From Serilophus lunatus (taxonomy: Eukaryota; Chordata; Aves; Passeriformes; Eurylaimidae), in the NCBI GenBank assembly GCA_013399895.1, contig VXBA01002661.1, forward strand, positions 1,198,048 to 1,262,047: 64,000 nt of DNA, in the 5' to 3' direction. The position numbers and the translations under genes are program-made. Under the pieces are notes generated by a model, which worked only from the letters and a program-made list of their open reading frames with translations, was not told where the DNA came from and made no database searches. Shown one piece after another: positions 26,267 to 39,000 of the stretch. How positions within the stretch are numbered: the stretch's first letter is position 1; the number at the start of each line of letters is the position of its first letter.

Positions 26267-29200
26267 CCATAAACATTATCTAACAGCTACTCTGCATTTC
26301 CTGTGAGAACTACTCATCCGTAATCTTGGACCCAAGGGCCCAGTGAAACCTATAAAAGCAACCACCATTATGTAAAATAAATTAAGCAACACTGGGAAGC
26401 AAGAAATAGCATGAGCACGGCCCATACTAATAGCCTCGGTATTGGGAGAGAGGAGGAAAAAGCATTTAGTCCAAGATGACACTGACAAAGGCCCATGACT
26501 TCAGAACACAGGTCTCACAAGTTAACAAGGTAGGAAATAGCAGCCAAAATATTCTTTCTAAATCATCAGCACACACTTATCAGGAAGTGACATCAAACCT
26601 CTTTTTCACAGATGCTTCCCATTAGAAAGAAGTATCAAAATAGGCCCAGCACACCCTCTTCGTCATCTTTTCCCTCCTCACCCAGCCAGGTGAGGAGTCT
26701 CCTCACACCAAGCCATCAGGTGCACTGTGTGGTACATGGCACTGTCTGTGTGTAGGAAAGTACTAACTGCCTTTTTTAACAACTCATTTCACTGTCTGCC
26801 TGAGATTAAAAGGAGGAACCAACTGGACATACACAGTGAAAACAAAAGAGATGATCCAAATCAAGATGAAGCAGGAAAGCAGGCAGACACAGCAAGGAGA
26901 ACAAGTCTGGGAACACATTATGGGATGAAGAACGTCCTCCACATACAAAATTAAGTAAAAGCATTTTAACAAAGGTTTTCCTGGGGAAAGCATTACCTAA
27001 ACACAGGCTCAACTTCATTATAAACTGATGATAATGACACTATGTCTGCAACTGGTGGAAATACCACCTTCTGTTCTTCCTCTAACAGCCACATTAATTT
27101 TGGTTAACAAACCAAATCAAATTAGAAGAAAATGTGAGCAACAGCTACAACAACTTACAATATAAGAAAAACTAATTAAAAACATCAATTGGCCATTGAT
27201 TCCATTTACCATTTTGAATATTGCTGTAACTATAAAAAATACACGTATCAACACAGCAGCAGCCTCAGAGCAGTATACCAGTGCTGTTGCTGCAGGGGGC
27301 AACTATTTCCATAGGATAACAGCTCAGGTGTCCTACACACAGGCTCTGGCAGACTCCTGAGAGATGGAAGAACAATACTCAGATACCTAGAATTTAGTAT
27401 AATGAATAATTAAACAAAAGAAACACTCTGCTACTGCATTTTGGCAATGTTATTCTATATTCTTCCCTTAGTTCCCCAAGGAGGCTATTTTGAAGATGTG
27501 GTTATGAAACCAACCATTTCACATATACAGTCACTAACAGAGAATGTTTTGTCCCAAAATGAGAACAAACAGATGTTTCTAAACCTTGGTTCTATTCAAA
27601 GTGTACATTTGCTGAGAATGTTATATATTTTTGAAAAAATGTCTCATTTCATTTTTTACTCTATGGATGGAAGAGCAAGTAGTTCTCTGCTGGGACAACT
27701 GATAGCAGAGTTCCACACAGTTTCCCCCTGGTCCTCTGAAGATGCTTCTACCTCTATTTTGTTCAGCAGATACCAAGTACAATGACCCGAGGTCCCCTGT
27801 CAGATACAGTATCAGACCACCAACAGGAATTCTTGTGGTAGAATTTAAAATACAGACTCATGCAAAACTGCAAAGCTCCTTCTTTATTGAGCTGAACTAG
27901 CATACCTGAGGAACAAAAACATCTTTTATTGTTGGCTTGAGAAAACTATAATCAGATTAATTCTTGGAAGCTTCCAAAAAGCAGCTGTTCACCCAGGTAT
28001 GGAACAAAAGCCATGCTGCAAGTCACGTGCAGTACATGTGTGGAGCAACACCAGGTTATTGAGTGCTCTCAGTAACAAAACCAGAGGATTTTTTTTTGAA
28101 AGACGAGCAAATGACCAAAACATGTAGAGGCTTCATGCAGACCTTGTGTATCTAGCAACACTTCTGTTCCACCATCTTCCCAAAATGACCAGGCACTAAA
28201 GAAGGAAGAGTTATAGCCTGTATGAAACCATACAGATTAGTAAAACCACAAGAAGATGTGGTTCTGCTTCAAACAAAAGTAATCATTTAGAAAAAATGTA
28301 ATTTACATACATATTGCAATCTAGATAATGATAATTCAAAGTGATTAAGGGCTCCATTCTTTGACAACGCTCGTATAGTCACAAAAAATTTAGTAACAGC
28401 CAGAACAGGTATCTATTGCATATAAAACCATGTAGTAGAGATTTATTAATATCTGTAAGAAATATTTTTAAAGACACCTTAAAAGACCCTTTCATCTATA
28501 CAAGCCAATTGTACAGCTTACACATCACATGAAAAAAAAGGGTTATATGAGTTTCACTGTAGTGTAGTTGTCATAGGGATACAAACAAAACACTTAGAAC
28601 TCCCCATACACATAATGCAAGCGAACAACCATAAAAGGAGAAAAGCCACGCTTTCTACCTTCTTTTTTCAAAATGTGTGAACTTGTTTTCATGCAGATGA
28701 TGCTGAAGGAGTTAAGACAAAAACTTCTAAAAATATTTTACAAATAACAGTCGTTATTTGTGTACGACTTCTCTCAAAGGCAGGCTTCATGTCTTTGCTG
28801 ACCTCAATAACATCAAATACCACCACATAAACTAGAATATTTACATTTTACAGCGTTTAAATAAAATTATAGCTATGAACACAGCTATGAAGTGTCTCCA
28901 TATATCAACCACATCCATACACGGTACCCGTTCTTGCACATTTCACAGATACACAAGTTACAAACCATGTACCCATTGACTTTTTTCTTTTTCTCAGCAC
29001 AGATGGCATTTCAAGAGGAATTTTTTTTTGTGCCACGGCTAACACAAACCCCAAAGAAATTACTCCTACTGAATATTGCCTGCTGTTGAAGAGTGTTTTG
29101 AAATTACACTCCATTTTTTAAGGGTACTGAAGAGCTGGGAACAAGTCACGCATTCACATCAATGGCCAACAGACAGAGCAGCAGCACTCACTGAATGCAG

Positions 29201-29474
29201 CTCTTCACCAGCCAGCTCTTAATGGTCGCTGCAGATTACAGACACATTTTTCCTCTGTGCCACTTCAGAGGATTTCATTGAAATTTGCTTGGTAATGAGA
29301 TCATTGTCTGTTGGCAACTTCCATCACATAGATAAAATTAGGTAGCCCTTTGTCTTGGCTACCAGTGGAAGCAGATTTTAAAGAGTAGTTACACTTCCAT
29401 AGATGAAGACAGACATTTCTCAGCAGTGCTTTGAATGCAGGATTTCACAGAGAAATGGGAAACCTATTTATATG

Positions 29475-29508
29475 TCTCTCTCTCTCTCTCTCTCCATATA
29501 TATATATA
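29475..29508. repeat. Compound (TC)10(AT)n microsatellite
   Basis: Ten TC dinucleotides are followed directly by CA and about six AT dinucleotides. No function is implied. Confidence 0.9.
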
Positions 29509-30331
29509 CAGGCTCCAATGTCAGGCAGTAGAGCAACTTAGCAGTACCACACTTAATTGCACAATCAAATTTTCACATATTTTATTTTTCACTGGGTAGC
29601 AAGTCTGCAGTTGAAGACATGGACACCAACACTGGCCAAAAATCCATATGGCTGAAGTCACCAGCTGGTATTAGAAGGTTCCTCTTCTAACATGAATACT
29701 ATGGAAACCCTGGAACAATGAACTAAAAGGTCCGTGCGATGACCAGGTGGTACAAAAATCCCCATCAAACAGAAAGACACTTTTTCATGAGAAGAAAGTT
29801 TCATCTGTGTTCTTACTAGGTTTATCACTCTTAAACCATGCCCTGCTCTCACAGGACCCAGAAGAGTAAACCAGGCTCAAAGACCACAATCACACATAGT
29901 TCCCATTATACCAAATTGCGTGAGAATCACTATGAAATGCAAAACACAACAAGAACAACGAAAACGCTTGGCTTTATTCATGAGATTTATATTCCTTCTG
30001 CTTTGAGCATTACTGTGAAAAAATACCTCAAGAGTAACATTAGCTAATCCAAAATTTACACTTTAACAAGAATACTACATTGGCAAAATCCTGCTGGATA
30101 GACCAGCCAAGCACATCCAAGGGGTGAAAGGATAAATTGTGCAAGTCACAGAGGGTTCCTCAACAAGCCACAAACGCCTGAACACGATGGTTGTGGGGAT
30201 GTCAGTAACACAGTCAAGTGTGAGATATGCTGAAACTCAGATCTTCATGGAGCACAAAACAGAGGAGAGAAATGGAGGAACTAAAAAACAAAGATACATT
30301 AACCACAACTTCACAGTAAATTTTTCTACAG

Positions 30332-30565
30332 CTCGGCACAGTACACCTTTTCCCACATACAGTCCCTACTCCGTGTATTGTGGTGGCTCTCTGGCAGTGG
30401 CAACTTTGGATGGCAATCCCCAAGGTCTGTACCACTCAGCTGTGAAACACAAGCTCATTCACAGCAAGCTCAACCATTCCAGTGGTCAGCCACCCTTAGA
30501 ATGGGACAGCCCTACCCTGTTCCCCAGACTTCCCTTGAGACTCGATCCATCTCACCGCTTGGAAG
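30332..30565 (+). CDS. Candidate internal exon, weak
   Basis: A 234-bp segment is preceded by a pyrimidine-rich acceptor (TTTTTCTACAG, ending at 30,331) and followed by a consensus-like donor (GGAAG then GTGAGT at 30,566). One plus-strand frame is open throughout and would encode about 77 residues rich in Ser, Pro, His and Leu, with a YSPYSVYCGG segment near the start. No domain was recognised. The open frame continues beyond both splice sites (about 161 codons in all), so it is not tightly framed by them, and an opposite-strand frame is also partly open. Frames of this length are expected by chance in this window. It could be a coding exon, an exon of a noncoding RNA, or nothing. Confidence 0.2.
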
Positions 30566-33500
30566 GTGAGTTTCCAAGGCTTTGTAAGCTGCCAGGAATG
30601 CTGCCATCACTCTCAACAATGTGAGAAGCTGGTTCAGCTTTCATGGCAATTAACATTATGCACAACCAGGCAAGTAACCCAGAAGATGGCCCTCCAGTTA
30701 AATCAGCCAAGTGGCTTTTGGAGCTACGGTTTGGCTCTGCAGTGACTACCTGCAGAGTTTTTATTTGCAATAGTTTTCAAAGAAGTTTCTGCTGCATTGC
30801 TCTTGCATGCTGCAGGCAGAGGAAGGTCATCTAGAGCTAAAAGGACATATACAGTCCTTCTAGAATACAAAGAAAATACCATCAAGAAATGTATAGGGTT
30901 TTGTTTCAAAATGTGCTGACAGGCCAATTCTCTGCTCTTTGGATAAGACTCTTTTTCCCATTAACAGTCTGATCCCAGAAGGCACCACACCTTCTTGTAG
31001 GAGACCATGTTTAGTACCATCAGTATTAAACATAATCAAGCTCTAATGACTGCTTGGGTGAAATCCAATCAAGTTACACACATATTTAACTAAAGAAGTC
31101 TCGCAAAACAAAGCAACAATTTACTGCTTCAATCATTAGCTGGTACTGGTATTTGGAGAAACTGTTCTCAAATCCATGGTATTGCCAACTATCAGCCTCT
31201 TTAGAGAAGCCCTGAAATATGGGACTCCCTGAGTCATTCCCATCACGTAAAAACAACCAAAACCAGTCAAAGTTTCTAACTAAAATGGATGTACAGAAAA
31301 TGGAATTTAAGAAACAGGAGCACTCAATCTACAAGATGGTGAAAAAACTTGGGAGAAAACCTCACACTTCAATGAAGTGCTTTTGGGATAGAAGGAAAAC
31401 TAGACAGCTTAGAGCTCACAGAGCTGCAGTCAGTAAATCTGAAGCACAGCCTGGTTTCTTGGCCTTTTGTTTTCATCCCATTTGACTGAAAAGCCTTAGC
31501 AGCCAACAAATAGCTGTTGCCCTCTGAAGTGTCCTCATCAATCCCCTCTGCAAAAATTGTGTGAGACACAGGAAAGGAGTTCCCTCAAGAGAACTGAGGA
31601 GCCTTCTAAAACAGATGAGAAGAATAATAGAAGACAATCTCTGAATAAACATCACACAAAAAACCCACAAAAGTACGACTTGATCGTCAGGCTCGCCCCT
31701 CTGCGAGCAGGTTGGGAAGTCCCCCTAGTGAGGACAGCAGATACCGTTTTTGATCTTGGAGTCAGGCTCCCGGAGAGCTTTGGCTATGAAAATATGCAAA
31801 TGTTTCCATGGGAGTGCATGGTGGATAATCAATCACGCCCAGCAGGCCTTACAGATCAACAACACACTCTCTAATCAGACAGCTGCCCTGAGCCATGTTC
31901 CTGGAGAGACCGGGAAGAAAATCATTTAGGGATGAAAATAGAGCACCGTCTGCATTTTTCTTTATAATAATGTCAGAAAACATGGCTGCAATTCATTTTG
32001 CCCCAACTTTCTGCAGCTATTCTACAAGGATCTAAAGAGGTGATATCAGAGAGAATTCCTAGAGATACTTCTATTATTTCACATATTCTTCCATTAAGTT
32101 ATAAACTAATTAGTAGATAAAACATAGGTACATGAATAAAAATTAGTTTTGTAGTAAGTGAGCAGCTTTTTTTAATCCAGAAGCAACCAAAGATAGCAAA
32201 ATCCAATAAATTACTGTCATGGCAAATGTCACTGCTTAATAGCAGTGAACTAGGAGAGCACAACAACTAGGTTTTAAGTACAATAATTATTTTAACACTA
32301 TATAAGGAAGTGCTTAAGCAGCTGAGGTTGAGCTTTGGCTTCTCCTTTAAGAGCACAAACTTAATGTAGAAAGTTAGGCAGTTAGAAATTTTATCTTTTG
32401 TTCTTTTTTTCAGAGACAACAGAGTACAGGAGGACTGGAGAAAAGAATAATGATGTGATATGGCAATACAAATATCACAACATTTTGAGGTCATCTAGCA
32501 AAAGGTTAACAAAATCAAAACTACTCAATCATTCCCACCCCTCAGAGGGGCAGAAGTGATGCCTGCTTAGCTCCTCCTGGGACACCCAAAAGGACACCAT
32601 TTCTGACAGTAACACATTTGAGTTTTGAAGGATTTCCAGCTATCACCAGTCAAAAGACTTCTGTCTTAAAGGACCATTAACTCCATCATTTCCAGACATG
32701 TATTCTCACATTTGAATTAAAAAAAGGTAACTTCACCCCTTGCTCACCTTTCCACCCTCATTCCTCGAGAGGCAGAAGTCATTCCCAGTGTACCTGGCCT
32801 GCACTGGCTCCCTGCTCACACCCTCACACCCGCTTCTATCAGCAGTCCAGGCCTTTCCACCTGTCTTGCTGACATGCTGTGGAACCAAGTCTGTGTGATG
32901 CCAAGCAACTGGTGAAAATACAAATAAGCAAGAAGGCTCTGTTAACTTCCACACCAGTGCCTGCTGGGGACATCATCTGATTACTTCTGACCTCTACAGA
33001 TGCAGCTGCCTGGAACACTGACCTGGGTTTGCTTCCACCCACCAGACAAGGTGATTAGTCCCTCAGTGACACCACTCTCTCTTCACAGAATGATCTTTCA
33101 CTACTCAGATCCACGGAGCTGGCTGTGTTTGATCACTCCTGTTTGAACTGGAGGTCAACCTAAAGCATATTTTCCTCTGTTCAACAGATAACATCTCAAT
33201 TCTCAGAGATAATTGCAGTTCACAGTTGAATGGTCAGACCCCTTTCTCTAAGACTGCAGTCCTTTATGCATCAAAACTACGAATAAATTTACACTTTAAA
33301 GGGAAAAGTAAGGAATTGAAATTTCCTTATTATGTGAAATAATTAATTTACTCAAGCTGAACGGTTTCATTTATGCTTATCTGAGTTTCAGAAGTAGGAA
33401 AGCTATTTAGCTTATATAAATTTTGTTCAAAATGACCAAATGAAGAACTCTGGAAAGGGAAAGACTTAATGCTGTTAACCCGTCATTTCATTTTTGCATT

Positions 33501-35825
33501 CCAGACATAAAAATCGTTAAGACAGTCATGGTCTCCTCCTGTTTTAATCTAAAAACCACTTCCAGTAGGGCACAAAACATAGAGAGAAAAGTCTGCAGTA
33601 CTTTTGCAAGATTAAATAGAAAACATAAACAATGAACTTAAAAATGTAATTTAATTTCAATATTAGAATTCTCCTGCATGCAATGAAATATTTATTTCAG
33701 GTCTGCTGCACTGAACCTGACACTATTACTACTTTAGAGACCAGCCCTATGAAGCACCTTGAATCTGTCACGATTTTGATGGTTAAGACACCCCCTTTGT
33801 AAGCAGAGACTCCAGTTCAGGTCCTTTTTCCAAATACAACAGCAGAGAACTGAACTCACACCTGCCAGGCTCCAGGTAAGTGCATACCTGTTAACTTATT
33901 AATTAGTATGGACACAAAAGACTGGAAGGGGCCTAAAAGGAGGCAAGAGAACTTCAAATGCACAGACTCCTCTCTGAGAATGTGACATAGAGATCAAACT
34001 GTGCTGCACAGGAAGAGAAACTGGGCACTCCCTTCATTACAAAAACAAATACATCTCCAAGCAAAGGTTTAAGTGTTCTTCCTGTCTGTTGTGGACAAAT
34101 GGCCCAATAATTCACCTCAGCTTAAAAGCAAAACTTGACCTTGATTGCAAAAATGTTGCAAAACAGTTGTTGTGACCAAAATGTTTATTATGCTGTTGAA
34201 TTTAGACTCTAGGTTTGTTTTCTATTTCATTCTCTAATTCTGCTAATGCAGAAGCTCAACTTGCATGTCTGAAAACATGCAACAACATAATATGGTAGTT
34301 TTCTGTCCCCAACAAAACACAGAAACAAAGAACAACTTTAGAAGACACCTTTGCAAAAGAACTTACTTCCTATCATCTAAAGTAGCCTATGCTAACAACT
34401 AGCGTCACAATTACCCTCAAGAAGGCACTGAAGTTGTTTATTCATCCTCTTTCCCAGGTCATTGAGAAAAAGATATCCATCCCTCCACGGAAAACTACAG
34501 GAAAACAACAGTCATCCTGGTCTGGATGATGTGGCAGAACCTGCTGGTTTATGTTAGTTTTTAGAAAGCCAACAAACCAAAAAACAACATTCACTTTGAC
34601 TACAAAATTTTTAAGTAGCACTATAAACTCTAAAGGCTTTCACTGAATACTGTGTGCAAGTGCAGGAAGGTTAAGAAAAAAATCTTTGCAGGTAGACTGA
34701 TGTCAACACAAAATCATGAACAAAAAAAAAAGAAGCACTTGCCATCTCACAACACAGATTACCTAATTTGTTGTTAGTTTTTCACCAATGATAAAAGAGA
34801 CTGTTCAGCATTACTGGATGTTTCTCTTATATTAATGTTCAGCATTTCCTAGAGAAGTTATTCCCTTTCTCTTTCCAAGCAGTAATGTCCCTCCAAGAAG
34901 TTCAAAGTTCTAGACTCTGTGTTTCTGAAGGCCCTCCTCTTTAAATCACCAACCAGTACTAAATTCTCAGTTTCTCCAGACTGTCCTTCTCTCTTACTAT
35001 TATTCCGCTCAAACATGAAGAAGAAAAAAAACCCAGATAAATAAACCTTGACTTACTTGCTCTGATACACGTCAGGCTCAGATTAAAGAACAATTAATTT
35101 TTTCAGAATAATTCACTGTAAATAGTTTATATTTTAAAGTCTAACTGCACAGATGCAAATGGTGAAAACACAAAAGTTTATGTGCATTCACAACAGATCC
35201 TCAAGGAATTAATTAAGAAATTAAAAGAATTAAAAAGCATTACCAAAATACCCAAATCCCCCTTTTGTACAAATTTGATTTCCCTGCATTGGTCTTCCCT
35301 CACCACAGTTTTCTATGAACCCATTTCCTGACCACATTATGAGCCAGCTGAATACTCATAAAGGGATGTAACAGAGCATAAGACACCACATCCTCACTAT
35401 GCACTGAACATGAGTATAATGTGCTTGCAACTGTGGCAGGAAAAATACTTTAAAAAATAAATTGCTAGCAGGTAAGATGTTTCTGTGTCTAAGTTAGAAG
35501 ATTACGTAGCAGGGTAAAGCTGGGTCAACAATTTCTTCCTCTTAAGACACATCCCCTTCTGCAAGTACCTCAGCTGCAGCACGTTCTAAAAGCAAAAACA
35601 TTGCAAAAGAAATACCAAGTCCCACTCTGCAGATGGTCTAGTTTCTGCTCCTAATGTCTTTAATTTTCCAATAGATCTCTCAGACAGGGGACTTGTGATT
35701 GACTTGGGACTATTCACAAACTTGCATCTAATATCCCAAAAGGGGAAAAAAATAACAAAATGAAAGGCAAAAAAGGGAAAAAAGCTTAAAACAAAAACAC
35801 AACAAAAAAAATCAACCCTCCTTAC
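30566..35825. other. Noncoding stretch, probably intron downstream of the 35.8-kb exon
   Basis: No supported gene. If the minus-strand exon at 35,826-36,073 is real, this stretch begins with its downstream intron, and the next exon would have to start in phase 2. None was identified. A CpG-retaining block near 31.7 kb is listed separately. A CAG-GTAAGT donor on the plus strand near 33,876 follows a short acceptor-bounded segment of about 33 bp, too small to call. Confidence 0.5.
31680..31815. other. CpG-retaining block with octamer motif and small hairpin
   Basis: Several CpGs stand in an otherwise CpG-poor region. A perfect 6-bp stem GCTCGC/GCGAGC with a 6-base loop is at 31,691-31,708. An ATGCAAAT octamer, the classical POU/Oct recognition sequence, lies near 31,793. 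No frame here looks coding. The combination suggests a possible enhancer-like conserved element, which is inference only. Confidence 0.25.
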
Positions 35826-36073
35826 CTTGCTGGAGGCACATCAATATTTGAAGAAACAACCTTGCGCTTCTGTTCCAGAAGACAAACAGAACGAGTGTTT
35901 TCCTTTTCATACTCATGAGCTCTATTTAGTTTTTTGGTCTCTGCTGTTTTTAAATCTTCCTCCTTTGTGGTGAACAGGAGAAACTGTTGGTCTGGCAGTT
36001 TTTGGCTGATGTCACTTTTTACATCCTCCTGTTGAAATGCAGGGAAGGTCATTTCACGCTTGATGTTGGCTGC
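35826..36073 (-). CDS. Internal coding exon of an unidentified spliced gene (248 bp)
   Basis: This is the best coding evidence in the window. On the minus strand a T-rich tract ending TTTTTCAG gives a strong acceptor, and the exon ends CCAGCAAG followed by GTAAGG, a near-perfect donor. The frame is open for the whole 248 bp (82 codons plus 2 bases), with an in-frame TAA about 20 bases before the acceptor and another TAA inside the donor itself, so the open frame is framed closely by the splice sites. The exon starts in phase 0 and ends in phase 2. The peptide starts AANIKREMTFPAF and ends SSNIDVPPA. It is charged and Lys/Glu/Gln-rich, probably disordered or helical, with a basic EQKRK cluster near its C-terminal end that could be a nuclear localisation signal. 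There are no membrane segments or Cys/His pairs. I do not recognise the protein. Upstream exons must lie at higher coordinates, perhaps from the CpG islands at 53 or 61 kb, and downstream exons at lower coordinates. Confidence 0.65.
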
Positions 36074-39000
36074 CTGAAAAATTGAAAGCAATTATTTAAT
36101 TTTCCTCTAATTCTTCTAAAATGCAGGGGGGAGAGGGAACCCAATACCCACAGGCATTTACTTCTAATTAGTTCCCTGAATTAGTGAATACCATTTCTTT
36201 GCCCTTCATAAATTCTGACAATGCCATTAATTTCTCAACAGTGTTGAAGACTATCCAGGAAAACAAGCAATTCTAGTCTATTTGATAAAGCAATCAGCTA
36301 CCTCCTAATGTGAAATGAAAAATGTGTTTGAATTAGTATTGGAATTAAAATGTTAAATTATATAGAACATATCTTTAATGTACACACATCTGTGCTGCAT
36401 AACTATGGAAAAGAAATTCTAGCTGCCCTACACCTAAAATTCCAGAAAAAAGTCAGAATTAATCCACATAAAAGGGAACCAAGAAACTAAAGCTCTTCTC
36501 ACAGTTACTTCCTGGATTCTTAAACAGCTGAATTAGTAAATGAGGGGTTTCTGCAGGAGCACGAAAATAATTTGCTGTGATCCAACTCAGCAGCCAGAAG
36601 GCAAAGAGATGTGAGTGATGCTGGCAGGACCTCCATGAGGAGCCCATCCAGCAGTGAGCACGGACACACACAGCAGGGGTCAGGCTGTGCCTCTGCCTGC
36701 CAGCACTTCCCAGATCTTCAGGTCTGCTGTTTCCCATAAGCAAAGACTACCTAAGCAAATAGGTACCTTAACAAACATGCAGCCTCTGTGGAACACACTG
36801 TGCTGGCGTTTATAAAGCAGCAAAGCTGCAGTGAAGAGCCCACAAAGCCATCAGAACCAAGGCACTCCATCTCCCCAGAAAGCAAAAGAAAGCCCAGGAC
36901 CCAGATTTTCCTCTGAAATGCCATTCCCTGGCCAGTTACACTTCCCCAGCTTCACGAGGGCAGACCTATCTCGCAGACAATCCCTTTACCCAACCAAACT
37001 GCCAAGCAAAATACAGCCCAACAAAATGTCAGCTTGTCCTGCCTTGAGCAGAGGCACTGCCACACCGGTGGTGCCACACACAGACCTCACAGAAACACAG
37101 GCACCTTCTGGGACTGGCAAACTGTATTTTTAAATACTTGTACATTATTGCTGATCTTTATAGTAAAGATATCCAGGTTATGCTGCCCACAGAGCTAAAC
37201 AGCACTAATAAACTGAAATTCTGATGTCAGCTCTTCCCCCTTCTTCCTCCTCATTATCCAAAAAAATTAATCAATGTATATATGTATATATTTATGCATA
37301 ACAACACGTTCCTCCCTTCACAAATCTGTTTATACGTTTCAAACCTTGGCAGGTATAAAAATGCTGCAAACAATTTTAAGTTCACAGGAAAGACATTATT
37401 GCCAAGTCAATTTTGTTTTGTTTGGTAAATTATATCCAATTGTTAACACATTAATAATTAGGATTGATGGTTTATTTTTTCTAGTGCTTCCACTGAAGGC
37501 CTTTTAGCAGTTGCATCAAGAACAAAACAAGAATTGTTACTTTATGAATGTAAATAGTAGAAAGAATTAGTCATTTTACACTTCTTCACACCCAAACAGA
37601 TGACACATTACCAGGAAAATCTGCCTGGAAGACAAAACAGTCAGCATGTGATCACACAGAATTAGGAGAAGACATATAAACAACATAAATTTAACTCTGA
37701 TTTAATGGTTATTTTTTAAAAACCCTTGGATTTGCAATAAGCCCTTTCTTGAATGTCTGAGAATCTTAAGAGATGCTGAGATGCCTCCAATTCACATGAA
37801 AATTAACTTGGAAGTGATGTACTAAAGCAAAAAAAAAAGCTTGGGAATATCCAAGTTTCAATATCCAACCCTAGAAACTATACAAAGCCAAATGAAGGCA
37901 CATACAAGACTTGAATTCCAACTCCTCTACTGCCATATGGTCTTCCATTGCACCTCCCTTCGTCCTTGCCCAGGATTTCCACGTTACCTGGTGCAGAGGA
38001 AGGTTTATGGCACAGGGCAAGTGCAGCTGCTCCCACAGTGCGTGGTGAGGTGCTGATGTGCACTCAGCAGTTTCCTCCTTGTTCTGCACAAACTTTGCTG
38101 GAAAACCCACCCAAAGCATGGTGAGGGGCAGCCTCCCTCATCCCCCACTCTCCAATCTCAGACAGAACACAATATTCATCAGGATGATTTTAACTTTTTT
38201 TTAAATGCACTAAGTGCATGACTTCACCAAAGGAAAAAAGGTATTGTCTTCGATTTATGAAGGCGTAGTATTTTATTCAATTTCAGCAAACACATTGTGC
38301 CATACATTACTGAGTTTTCCTTACAAACTCAAATAGTGAAGACAGAAGGTTGCAGGCTCAGATTACAGCTGTAAAATAAGCCAAAAACATAAACAGGAGA
38401 ATATTTTTACTGTGATACCAGATAATAATCATCTCTTCTTATATATCAAATTTATCCACATCTAGTCCATATACATTCAAATAACAGCTTAGTTTTCATA
38501 TGTCAGTGTGCCGTAATTAATAGCCAGCCCCATGCAGGCATATGAAAGTGAGGAAAGACAAAAACCACAGAAGCAAGTGCTCAGGTTGCAGAGCTGCTGC
38601 CAAGCAGTTCAGATTCTTCGCCTAAATGGCCAGAAACAGCAGAAGACCAAATCCAATGCTTCGACTGACTCCCTTCCTCTCCTTCAGTTTTCAACAGATG
38701 TTTGGAAATATTAACCTCTTTCTGAACTTTCCCTTGAGAGTGACTGCATATAAAGAATCTTTTCTGCTTTAGAAACAGCTGATCAGGAGAGAAAGCCAAG
38801 ACTTCCCTTAGGCACTGTCTAGTAGCTTTCTCCTGCTCCACAGGCAGTTTTACTATTTTAATTCATTCATGTCTATGGAAGCTCTTTCCACCTGAGACAC
38901 CTGCCCTGTCTGGAAGGGTAGGGGGTCTTCTGCTAGAAATACAACCACCTAGACAAGCAGTCACTGATGTGGACAGTGCTGAGTGCCACAGTCACTTGAA

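Larger units (their letters stand above)
22937..30331. other. Noncoding A+T-rich stretch
   Basis: No supported gene. The stretch from about 27.9 to 29.5 kb has the even, A+T-rich texture of a 3' untranslated region. On the minus strand an AATAAA lies near 27,880, but no terminal coding exon could be tied to it. An open minus-strand frame ending in a stop near 29,235 was considered and rejected. The 25.6-26.0 kb interval is also complex and repeat-free and could hold noncoding conserved sequence. Two dinucleotide repeats and one inverted repeat are listed separately. Confidence 0.5.

Noticed and set aside
27027..27110. TGATGA motif considered as a C/D snoRNA start
   Set aside because: No CTGA D box at a suitable distance and no terminal stem.
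29235..29345. Minus-strand frame ending in TAA, considered as a last coding exon followed by a 3' UTR to an AATAAA near 27,880
   Set aside because: Only about 35 codons are open, the acceptor lacks a pyrimidine tract, and the terminal exon phase could not be tied to the 35.8-kb exon.
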